This document shows, piece by piece, positions 42,966 through 50,383 of a stretch of 64,000 nucleotides of DNA; position 1 is the stretch's first letter, and every line of letters starts with the position of its first letter. Origin of the DNA: JBGAPI01 sp044221335. GTDB lineage: Bacteria; Pseudomonadota; Gammaproteobacteria; Xanthomonadales; Ahniellaceae. The stretch lies in the NCBI GenBank assembly GCA_044221335.1, contig JBGAPI010000009.1:51938-115937 (forward strand). The letters are read 5' to 3'. The position numbers and the translations under genes are program-made. Under the pieces are notes generated by a model, which was given only the letters and a program-made list of their open reading frames with translations, was not told the DNA's origin and made no database searches.

Positions 42966-43814
42966 CTACATTGCGGCGAACCCAGCGCGAATCTCTTCCT
43001 GCAGCGCCTCCACCACTAGTCCGGTGGGGCGGCTCGCGCGCCGCAGGTTGAGGTGAAAGCGCGGCAGTTCGGGCAGATTCGCGTCGCGCAGGATCGTCAG
43101 TCGCTCGGGCACGGTCGTGGACAGGAAGGGGGCGATCGCGAGGTCGGCCTCCAGCGTCGCGAATACCGGTTCGAGGCTGCCGACCTGGCAGATCGGCCGC
43201 CAGGGAATGCCGGCGCGGTCGAGCGCGGCGACCGCCGAAGCGCGGAAGCCGCAGTCTTCGCGACCGAGTGCGACCGTCAGCGGGCGCCGCCCTGCGGCGT
43301 CGCCGTGGCGGGCGCCGACCCAGACCAGTGCGTCGGTCGCGAGGCGATCGCGCCCGCGCGCCGCGGCGCGGTCGGTGGTGATCGCGAGGTCGATCTCGTC
43401 GCGCTCCTGCATCGCGGCCAGCGCCGCCGTGGTGTCGCTGACCAGGGTGACCAGGACCTGCGGGTGCTGATGGCGGAAGCGCCGCAGGATTGGCGGCAGC
43501 AGTTGCGCGACGACGTCGAGGGCGACGCCGAGCCGCACCGTGCCGTGGAAATCGGCGGCGCGCATCTCGGCCAGCACCTCGTCGTTGGCGGCGATCAGCC
43601 GGCGTGCGCGGGGCAGGAGCTTCTCGCCGTCGCGGGTCAGCACCAGTGCCGTGCTTCGTCGCTCGAACAGCGCCGCGCCCAGCTGCGACTCCAGCCGCTG
43701 GATGCGCTGGCTGACCGCGGACTGGGTGACGTGGACGATCGCGGCCGCCTGCGTCATCCGCCCGGTTTCCGCGGCGGCGACGAAGGCGCGCAGGGCGGCG
43801 ATGTCGAGATCCAT
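42966..43814 (-). CDS. LysR-family transcriptional regulator
   Basis: 282 aa regulator. Winged helix-turn-helix at residues 1-60 (LRAFVAAAETGRMTQAAAIV, HVTQSAVSQRIQRLESQLGAALFERR) followed by the periplasmic-binding-like effector domain (about 90-282). It is transcribed away from a LysE-type exporter 96 bases apart, the classic ArgP/LysG arrangement in which the regulator senses an amino acid and induces its exporter. A T-N11-A palindrome lies between them. The stop TAG is the head of a GTAGGAGCGGC-type REP. Confidence 0.92.
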   Translation of the reverse strand: MDLDIAALRAFVAAAETGRMTQAAAIVHVTQSAVSQRIQRLESQLGAALFERRSTALVLTRDGEKLLPRARRLIAANDEVLAEMRAADFHGTVRLGVALDVVAQLLPPILRRFRHQHPQVLVTLVSDTTAALAAMQERDEIDLAITTDRAAARGRDRLATDALVWVGARHGDAAGRRPLTVALGREDCGFRASAVAALDRAGIPWRPICQVGSLEPVFATLEADLAIAPFLSTTVPERLTILRDANLPELPRFHLNLRRASRPTGLVVEALQEEIRAGFAAM

Positions 43815-43828
43815 CTCATTAGCGTCGC

Positions 43829-43843
43829 TTATGTCGTGGATAA
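43829..43843. promoter_or_regulatory. Candidate LysR operator (T-N11-A palindrome)
   Basis: TTAT-GTCGTGG-ATAA lies in the 96-base region between the divergent lysR and lysE-like starts, 15 bases upstream of the LysR ATG. The symmetry TTAT/ATAA fits the T-N11-A consensus of LysR-type regulators, and the neighbourhood (TAAATTCAATTAG) is markedly AT-rich for this genome. Assignment is by position and symmetry only. Confidence 0.45.
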
Positions 43844-43910
43844 ATTCAATTAGCTGTTGTTTTGGATGACGACTCTCTACGGTGGCCGCCTCTTCCATCG
43901 AGGTGTTGCG

Positions 43911-44519
43911 ATGTCGACGCTGTCCATCGATTTTTCCGCCGCCGGCCTGTTCCTGCTCACCGCCATCGCGCTGCTCGGCTCGCCGGGTCCCGGCATCGCC
44001 GCGCTGGTCGCGATCGGACGCGAACGTGGCTTCGCCGGCGGCCTGCGATATTTCATGGGCCTGCAACTGGGGCTCGCCACCGCGGCCGCGGCCAGCGCGT
44101 TCGGCGTCGTCGCGGTGCTGTCGCTGGTTCCGGGCGTCGCGTTGCTGCTGACGATCGCGTCGACTTCCTATCTGCTGTGGCTGGCCTGGTGCATCGCCAC
44201 CGCTCCTGTGGGTGGTATCGAAGGCGGTGGCGCGCCGTCCGGGTTCGGCTCCGGCCTGCTGCTCGGGCTGAGCAACCCCAAGGCCTACCTCGCGTTCGCC
44301 CTGCTGTTCGCCAGTCGTTCGATCGTCGCCGGCCCGGCCGGCAGCGACGCCGCCGGAAAATGGCTGCTGATCGTCGCGGTGATCGTCGCGGTCGACCTCG
44401 TCTGGCTGGCGATCGGCGCGGTGCTGCGCCGCGCGCCGCTCGGGCCGCGGTCGGAGCGGGCGATGAACGTCGCGCTCGGGCTGGCGATTCTCGTCGCGAC
44501 GGGGATGAGCGTCGTTTAG
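43911..44519 (+). CDS. LysE/RhtB-family amino-acid exporter
   Basis: 202 aa inner-membrane exporter. The family signature GLFLLTAIALLGSPGPGIAALVAIGRERG is near the N-terminus, and GLSNPKAYLAFALLFASRS near residue 125; about six hydrophobic segments are present. GAGGT lies before the ATG at 43911. Divergent from the LysR gene, which probably induces it in response to its substrate, likely an amino acid or analogue. The stop TAG (44517-44519) is the head of a REP. Confidence 0.9.
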   Translation: MSTLSIDFSAAGLFLLTAIALLGSPGPGIAALVAIGRERGFAGGLRYFMGLQLGLATAAAASAFGVVAVLSLVPGVALLLTIASTSYLLWLAWCIATAPVGGIEGGGAPSGFGSGLLLGLSNPKAYLAFALLFASRSIVAGPAGSDAAGKWLLIVAVIVAVDLVWLAIGAVLRRAPLGPRSERAMNVALGLAILVATGMSVV

Positions 44520-44605
44520 GGCGGCCGTTGGCTGCCATCGCGAGGCGCGCCGGACGTGTGACGTCGACGTCGCGCTGAGGCGATGGCGCGCAGTGCGCGC
44601 CCTAC
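44516..44605. repeat. Head-to-head REP pair between convergent genes
   Basis: TTAGGGCGGCCGTTGGCTGCC plus tail CATCGCGAGGCG on the plus strand, and on the minus strand GTAGGGCGCGCACTGCGCGC. The plus TAG (44517-44519) is the stop of the LysE-like gene and the minus TAG (44602-44604) is the stop of the NHL-repeat gene. The element is a slightly longer version of the 64-base unit repeated at 47279-47532. Confidence 0.85.
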
Positions 44606-47208
44606 TCGAAGCCGTCGCGGAACAGGTCGTTGGCGTCGCGGGGATTGCGCCAGGTGCCCGCCAGCGGCAAGTCGCCGCTCTGGCCGAACTGCACCGTCGC
44701 ATCCGCCGGTGTGTCGTCGAGGCCGTACTTGAGGAAAAAGGTTGCGGTCGACGGGCGGAACACGCCGAGGCCGCTCTGGCCCTTCCGGGTCCAGTCGCCG
44801 ACGACGGGCAGGTCCCCGCTGGCACCCGCGAGGTAGTTGCCGACTTCGGGCGCGCTGCCGGTGAGGCTGGCACTGGCGGCGTGGACACGTCCGTCGCCGG
44901 GGCGGAACACGCCGAGCGCGCTGCCGCCGTCGCCATCCCAGTCGCCCGCGACCGCGAGATCGCCGGCCATGCCGAAGTTCACTGCGTAGTCGGCGGCGCC
45001 GGCGGTCAGGCGGTTGCGGATCAGCGTCTGGTTCAGGCTGGGACGGAACACGGCGACGGTGTCGATGCCGTCGTTGTTCCAGTCGCCGGCCAGCGGGCGA
45101 TCGCCGCTGGTGCCGAAGACGAAGCTGTGGTCGGCCGTCGCGACGTCGAGCGCGTCCCAGTGTTCCCACAGGTAGAAGGTACCGGTCGCGGGGCGAAACA
45201 GTCCCGGCGTGTCATAGCCATCGCCGTTCCAGTCGCCGACCACCGGCAGGTCCAGCGGATCGGCGCCGATGACGGTCGCGGTCAGATCGGCCGGCCCGGC
45301 GCTGTTGCTGTCGCGCAGCAGGAAGGTCCGGGTCGATGGCCGATACACGCCGACGGTGTCGGCCTTGCCCTGGGTCGCGCCGAAGCGGGCGAGGGTGCCC
45401 GTGCTGTCGCCGACGTGCATCCGGCCGCTGCGGGCGTCGACGCCGACCGCGAGCGCGAGCGCCGCCGGGAAGCTCGTCAGGAAGTTGCCGTGATCATTGA
45501 ACTGGGCGACCCGATTGCCGCCGCTGTCGGCGACGTAGAGGTTGCCGTGCTGGTCGGTCGCGAGGCCGGTCGGCCCAGCGAGTGCGCCGCTGCCGGCGGT
45601 CGACTCGCCGAACACCTGCACGAAGTCGCCGTAGAGCGTGAAGCGCTGGATCCGGTTGCCAGCCTGCTCCGCGACGAACACGGCGCCGCTGCTGCTGTCG
45701 ACAGCGATGCCCGAGGGCGTGTTGAACTGGCCGTTGCCGGCGCCGAGACTGCCCCATTTGCGGGTGAACACGCCGTTGCCGTCGAGCTTCTGCACCCGAT
45801 GGTTGCCCTGCTCGGTGACGTAGACGGAGCCCTGGTTGTCGACCGCGATGCCGACCGGCGTGTTGAACTGGCCATTGCCGGAACCCAGCAGGCCGAACTG
45901 CCCGGAATAGGCCGCGCTGGTGGTGAACTTCTGCACCCGGTGGTTGTTGCGGTCGACGACGTAGATCATGTCGTTGGCGTCGATCGCGATGCCGGCGGGG
46001 CCGTTGAACTGGGCGTTGCCGGTGCCGGTGCTGCCCCACTGGGTGAGCGGGGTGCCGTAGCGGTCGAACTTGTGGATCCGGTTCGTGGCGGTGCTGGTGA
46101 CGTAGATGTTCTCGTTGCTGTCGTAGGCGATGCCGCCGATGGTGCTGCCGAGCCCGCCGATCGTCGGCAGTGCCGGATGCGCGAGCGGGGCGGTCGCTGC
46201 CGAGTAGAACTGCATCGCGTAGCCGGCACTCTTGACGTCGGTGACGACCACCGCGGATTGCCCGTCCAGCGCGGCGAGCGGTGGACTGACCGCGACGCCG
46301 CGGATGTTCTCGATGTAGCCGTTCGGTCCGGTGCCGAAGGTGCCGCCGAGACGCGGCGAGTCGGCGCTGTAGCTGCGGAGCACGTTGCCGAGCGGGTCGA
46401 AGCACTGCACGCGACCGACGTCGTTGACTCCGGAGGCGACCCACAGCATGCCGGCCGGATCGATCGAGACTCCGTAGGGGAATGCCGCCGCGGTCGGAAA
46501 ATTGCGTTGCCACTGGCCGTTCGCGCCGAAGCGCACCACCCGCCCGTTGACGGAGTCGGCGACGTACAGCGCTCCGTTGCGGTCGATCGCCAGGCCGTAG
46601 GGATCGACGATCTGGCCATCGCCGCTGCCGGGCGAGCCGACCTGGCCCATCGAGGTGCCCCCGGTGGTGAATTTCTGGATGCGGTCGGTACCGAGTTCCG
46701 CCACGTAGAGCAGGCCGTCCGTCGGGTTGTAGGCGATGCCACTCGGGTAGTCGAGCTGGCCGAGATCGGTTCCCATCGTGCCGAACGAGGAAAGCCAGCT
46801 GCCGCTGGGCCAGTCGAAACGCTGCACGCGGTGGTTGTAGGTGTCGACCACGAAGAGGTCGTTGCCGACCACCGCGACCTGGCCGGGCGTACTGAACTGG
46901 CCGTTCGCGCTGCCGGCGGTTCCGGTGCCGATCGTGCGGACGTACTGCGGCGTACCGCGGGAGACGATGCGCAGCACGGTGACGTCGTTGCGGCCGTAGT
47001 CGGAGACGAAGACGAAGTCCTGCGAAAACGCGACGTAGGCCGGTGCCATGAAGCTGCCGTTGGCCGGCAGACCGGTGAACTCGTAGTGCAGCCCGCGGCT
47101 CGCCGTCGGCGCCACGGCGGTCGTCGCCGCCCGCGCGGGAGGTCCGCCGAGCAGGCTCGCCACGACCATCAGTGCCGCCACCCGCGCCCGAATCAGGACG
47201 GTCCGCAT
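44602..47208 (-). CDS. Large secreted NHL-repeat protein with LFRDGFE C-terminus
   Basis: 868 aa exported protein. Signal peptide MRTVLIRARVAALMVVASLLGGPPARA; GGGAGC precedes the ATG at 47208. About residues 35-600 hold roughly ten NHL-type propeller repeats (GIAVDNQGSVYVTEQGNHRV, GIAIDANDMIYVVDRNNHRV and others). Then come five FG-GAP-like repeats of the form DLPVVGDWNGDGYDTPGLFRP (about 610-855). It ends DANDLFRDGFE, the same ending as the 108 aa protein at 5790. NHL propellers bind partners or sugars; no catalytic domain is seen. The stop TAG belongs to a REP. Confidence 0.85.
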   Translation of the reverse strand: MRTVLIRARVAALMVVASLLGGPPARAATTAVAPTASRGLHYEFTGLPANGSFMAPAYVAFSQDFVFVSDYGRNDVTVLRIVSRGTPQYVRTIGTGTAGSANGQFSTPGQVAVVGNDLFVVDTYNHRVQRFDWPSGSWLSSFGTMGTDLGQLDYPSGIAYNPTDGLLYVAELGTDRIQKFTTGGTSMGQVGSPGSGDGQIVDPYGLAIDRNGALYVADSVNGRVVRFGANGQWQRNFPTAAAFPYGVSIDPAGMLWVASGVNDVGRVQCFDPLGNVLRSYSADSPRLGGTFGTGPNGYIENIRGVAVSPPLAALDGQSAVVVTDVKSAGYAMQFYSAATAPLAHPALPTIGGLGSTIGGIAYDSNENIYVTSTATNRIHKFDRYGTPLTQWGSTGTGNAQFNGPAGIAIDANDMIYVVDRNNHRVQKFTTSAAYSGQFGLLGSGNGQFNTPVGIAVDNQGSVYVTEQGNHRVQKLDGNGVFTRKWGSLGAGNGQFNTPSGIAVDSSSGAVFVAEQAGNRIQRFTLYGDFVQVFGESTAGSGALAGPTGLATDQHGNLYVADSGGNRVAQFNDHGNFLTSFPAALALAVGVDARSGRMHVGDSTGTLARFGATQGKADTVGVYRPSTRTFLLRDSNSAGPADLTATVIGADPLDLPVVGDWNGDGYDTPGLFRPATGTFYLWEHWDALDVATADHSFVFGTSGDRPLAGDWNNDGIDTVAVFRPSLNQTLIRNRLTAGAADYAVNFGMAGDLAVAGDWDGDGGSALGVFRPGDGRVHAASASLTGSAPEVGNYLAGASGDLPVVGDWTRKGQSGLGVFRPSTATFFLKYGLDDTPADATVQFGQSGDLPLAGTWRNPRDANDLFRDGFE

Positions 47209-47278
47209 CGCCAAGCTCCCTGCGCCGACATCGGCGCCGATGCCCGATGACACGGGAAAGACCGCTGGCGGGGATCAG

Positions 47279-47532
47279 GTCGGGCGGCCACTGGCCGCCA
47301 TCGCGAGGCGCTGAGGCAACGGCGCGCGGTGCGCGCCTACCGTAGGGCGGCCACGGGCCGCCATCGCGAGGCGCTGAGGCAACGGCGCGCGGTGCGCGCC
47401 CTACCGTAGGGCGGCCACGGGCCGCCATCGCGAGGCGCTGAGGCAACGGCGCGCGGTGCGCGCCCTACCGTAGGGCGGCCACGGGCCGCCATCGCGAGGC
47501 GGTACGGCAATGGCGCGCAGTGCGCGCCCTAC
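47279..47532. repeat. Tandem array of four 64-base REP-pair units
   Basis: Units begin at about 47279, 47341, 47405 and 47469; the last three starts are exactly 64 bases apart, the first copy is 62 bases. Each unit holds GTAGGGCGGCC..GGCCGCC, the tail ATCGCGAGGCG, and an inverse element GGCGCGC..GCGCGCCCTAC. There are no unique spacers, so it is not a CRISPR array. It fills the 320-base gap between the TonB-receptor stop (TAG inside the array end) and the NHL gene start. Copies 2 and 3 are identical by eye; copy 4 has about four changes. Confidence 0.9.
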
Positions 47533-49445
47533 CAGCGCCAGTCGAGCTCGATGAGGGTCTGGCGGCCGCTGTAGTCGAGCAGCGCGATGGACTGCGGCGG
47601 AGGGCGGGAGACGATGCTGGTGATGTCGGCGTCGGTGGCGTTGCGCAGCGAGGCGGTGAGTGACAGGCCCTCGACCGCGGCGAATCGATGCATGGCGGAG
47701 AGGTTGACGGCGTTATAGCCCTTCACCGCGCCGCTGTTTTCGAAGCGTTCACCGACGTGCTGCAGGTGGGCGCCGAAGGTCCAGTCGCTGCTCGGCTGGG
47801 CGATGACGCCGAGGTTGGCGAGCCAGTCGGCGGAACCGGGCAGCTGGGACGACGGCGGCACGCGACTCCCCGGCGGCACCTGGTTGCTGCCCTGGGTCCC
47901 GAACTTCGTCAGGTTGCCGATCAACCGCAGATGCTCGGCCAGCCGCAGGTCGGCCTCGAGCTCGACCCCGCGGGTGCGGCCGAAGCCGCGATTGCGGAAA
48001 CCCGTGCCCGCGGGGCCGGCTGGATTGAGCCGTCCGTCGACGCGTTCGGAGAACGCCGAGACCCGGTACACGTTGTCGTGCTGTCGATGGATCCACTGGA
48101 TCTCGCGGGTCTTCGCCACCTCGAAGTCGAGCTTGCGGTTGCGAGTGCCGGCGTCGTACAGCTCGACCGTGATCGGCGGCCGGAAGCCCTCGCCATACTG
48201 CGCCTTCACGGTGTCGACCGGGCTTGCGCGCCAGACCAGCGCGGCGCGCGGGGTGAGGTGCGAGGTCACGTCGGAGAAGCGGTCATAGCGCGCGCCGAGC
48301 GTCAGCGCCAGCTCCGGCGACAGGTCGAACTGGTCCTGCAGCAGCACAGCCTGGGACGGCAGGTGCGCTGAAATGGCGACCGGACGATTCGACGGCGGTA
48401 TCGGAACGCCGGGCGGGGGCGGGGCGGCCTGCGGCAGGATGGAGCGGTCGACGTCGAGAGCGCCGAAGGTGGCTTCGACCAGCCAGTGGTGCGCGCCCCA
48501 GCGCCAGTCGGCATCGGCACCGAGCTCGTAGCGCTGGCCGCGGAAGCCGAGCGGCGGGGTGTCGAAGTTCGCGTCCGACCAGCGCAGCCAGGCGCCGATC
48601 CGCTGCTGCTCGGCCGGATGCGCGTCGTAGCGCAGCTCCAGCGCCTTGGCGTGGTCGCCGTCGACGACGTCGGGCGCGTTCGGATTCGGGACCGGCCGCT
48701 CGACCCGGCGCGCGATGCCGGCGGCCTTCAGGCTGAAGCCGGCGTGTGCGATCGCGAAGTCGATGAACTCGTGGTCGTCGTCGCCCCCGCGCGGCTCCGG
48801 TGCGTCGTAGTGGTCGGACTGGTCGTGCGACACCGACAGCGACCATGGCCAGTCGCCACCGCCGTGCCAGTTGCCGCCCGCCCGCACGCGGCCGCCGCTG
48901 CCGGCGCCGAGGTAGACGTTGCGCCGATCCTGCAGCGTGACGATGTTGATCAGCCCATTCAGCGCGAAGTCGCCGAACACCACCGATCCCGGGCCGCGGA
49001 TCACCTCGATGCGGTCGACCAGCTCGATCGGGATCAGCAGGGTCGAGGAGTTGAGCCCGGCGACGCCGAAGGACACGTCGAGCCCGTCGACCAGCAGCTT
49101 GACGTTGCCGTTGTTGAAGAAGGCGTTGATGCCGCGCACGGTCAGCGTCGGCGCACCGGTCGGATCGCGTTCGACCTGGAGGCCGGGCAGCAGCCCGACC
49201 GCGTCGAGTGCGGTTCGGGCGCCGAGCGCGCGGGCCTCGTCGCCGGAGACGACGCTGATGATCCCGGGGACGTAGTCGGCGTTCTGCCGGCTGCGGGTCG
49301 CGACCTCGGTCTCGTCGGCGAGCACGTTCATCAGGCTCCGCAGCTCGGCGTCGTCGCCGCCGGCGGGAGCGGACTGCGCCCGCGCGGCCCCGCTGCTGCC
49401 GGCGACTGCGCAGGCGATGGCGACGGCGAGCGCGGCGCGGCTCAT
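47529..49445 (-). CDS. TonB-dependent outer-membrane receptor
   Basis: 638 aa receptor. Signal peptide MSRAALAVAIACAVAGSSGAARA; plug domain (about 45-185) with GIISVVSGDEARALGARTALD, TLTVRGINAFFNNGNVKLLVDG and IEVIRGPGSVVFGDFALNGLINIVT; then a 22-strand barrel ending LLDYSGRQTLIELDWRW with the usual aromatic terminus. No N-terminal signalling (STN) domain. Its ATG overlaps the stop of the diguanylate cyclase by 4 bases (ATGA), making it the last gene of a coupled operon with c-di-GMP signalling proteins. Ligand unknown; the barrel resembles colicin/siderophore/vitamin receptors generally. Confidence 0.9.
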   Translation of the reverse strand: MSRAALAVAIACAVAGSSGAARAQSAPAGGDDAELRSLMNVLADETEVATRSRQNADYVPGIISVVSGDEARALGARTALDAVGLLPGLQVERDPTGAPTLTVRGINAFFNNGNVKLLVDGLDVSFGVAGLNSSTLLIPIELVDRIEVIRGPGSVVFGDFALNGLINIVTLQDRRNVYLGAGSGGRVRAGGNWHGGGDWPWSLSVSHDQSDHYDAPEPRGGDDDHEFIDFAIAHAGFSLKAAGIARRVERPVPNPNAPDVVDGDHAKALELRYDAHPAEQQRIGAWLRWSDANFDTPPLGFRGQRYELGADADWRWGAHHWLVEATFGALDVDRSILPQAAPPPPGVPIPPSNRPVAISAHLPSQAVLLQDQFDLSPELALTLGARYDRFSDVTSHLTPRAALVWRASPVDTVKAQYGEGFRPPITVELYDAGTRNRKLDFEVAKTREIQWIHRQHDNVYRVSAFSERVDGRLNPAGPAGTGFRNRGFGRTRGVELEADLRLAEHLRLIGNLTKFGTQGSNQVPPGSRVPPSSQLPGSADWLANLGVIAQPSSDWTFGAHLQHVGERFENSGAVKGYNAVNLSAMHRFAAVEGLSLTASLRNATDADITSIVSRPPPQSIALLDYSGRQTLIELDWRW

Positions 49446-50383
49446 CGGCTGAGGTCGCGGAAGGGATCGATCTCGAAGGCGTCGTGCTCCGGCGCCAGCG
49501 CCAGCGCGCGGCGGCGGCCGCGGCGCTTGGCCTCGTAGAGCAGCTGGTCGGCCTGCTCGACCAGCTCGGTGCCGCTGGTGGTGCTCGGTGTCGCCGACAG
49601 CGCGCCGATGCTGATCGACACCCGCCCCGCCGCTGTCGCCGGGTGCGGCAGCGCGAGCGCGTCGATCGCCGCCAGCGCGCGCGCCGCCTGCTCGGCGAGA
49701 TCGCCGCGACCGGGCAGCACCGCGAATTCCTCGCCGCCGTAGCGGGTCACCACGTCCTCGCCGCGGCCGAAGCAGTCGTCGAGTGCCTGGGCCACGGCGC
49801 GCAGGCAGGCGTCGCCCATGCTGTGGCCGTGATGATCGTTGTAGAGCTTGAACTGGTCGACGTCGATCATCAGCAGGTCGACGGTGCCGAGATGGCGCAT
49901 CGCGGTGGCGGAGCGTGTCGCGAGTTCGGTGTCGAAGCGGCGGCGATTGCCGACGCCGGTCAGCGCGTCGAGCAGCGCGTGGCGCTCGAGCAGGTCGCGC
50001 TGGCGCTTCAGCTCGAGGTGGGTGCGAACGCGGGCCCGCACGATCGGCGGGCTGATCGGCTTGGCGATGTAGTCGACCGCGCCGAGGGTGAGGCCGCGCT
50101 CCTCGTCGACCAGCGCGTCGAGCGCGGTGACGAAGATGACCGGCGTCGAGATCGTCTCCGGAGCGGCCTTCAGGCGCTGCAGCACCTCGAAGCCGTCGAT
50201 GCCGGGCATCGCGACGTCGAGCAGGATCAGGTCGGCCGGCAGGCTCGCGGCCAGCTCCAGGGCGCGCTGCCCGTCGGTGGCGAAGCGCAGTTCGGCCATG
50301 CCCTCGAGCACCTCGGCGAGGACCCGCACGTTGGTCGGTTCGTCGTCGACGATCAGGACGATGGGGCGTGCTTCCTGGCTCAT
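49442..50383 (-). CDS. Response regulator with GGDEF diguanylate cyclase domain
   Basis: 313 aa PleD/WspR-like protein. Receiver domain with phospho-acceptor Asp56 (LILLDVAMPGIDG) and Lys109 (AKPI). GGDEF domain has the active-site GGEEF at 216-220 and an inhibitory-site RxxD (RGED, 207-210) exactly five residues earlier, so it should make c-di-GMP under product control. Substrate-binding segment DVDQFKLYNDHHGHSMGD is intact. Both ends overlap neighbours by 4 bases: with the hybrid kinase upstream and the TonB receptor downstream. It is the natural output of that kinase. Confidence 0.94.
   Translation of the reverse strand: MSQEARPIVLIVDDEPTNVRVLAEVLEGMAELRFATDGQRALELAASLPADLILLDVAMPGIDGFEVLQRLKAAPETISTPVIFVTALDALVDEERGLTLGAVDYIAKPISPPIVRARVRTHLELKRQRDLLERHALLDALTGVGNRRRFDTELATRSATAMRHLGTVDLLMIDVDQFKLYNDHHGHSMGDACLRAVAQALDDCFGRGEDVVTRYGGEEFAVLPGRGDLAEQAARALAAIDALALPHPATAAGRVSISIGALSATPSTTSGTELVEQADQLLYEAKRRGRRRALALAPEHDAFEIDPFRDLSR

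Noticed and set aside
47279..47532. Possible CRISPR array because of regular repeats
   Set aside because: Units are contiguous with no unique spacers, each is itself palindromic, and there are no cas genes nearby.
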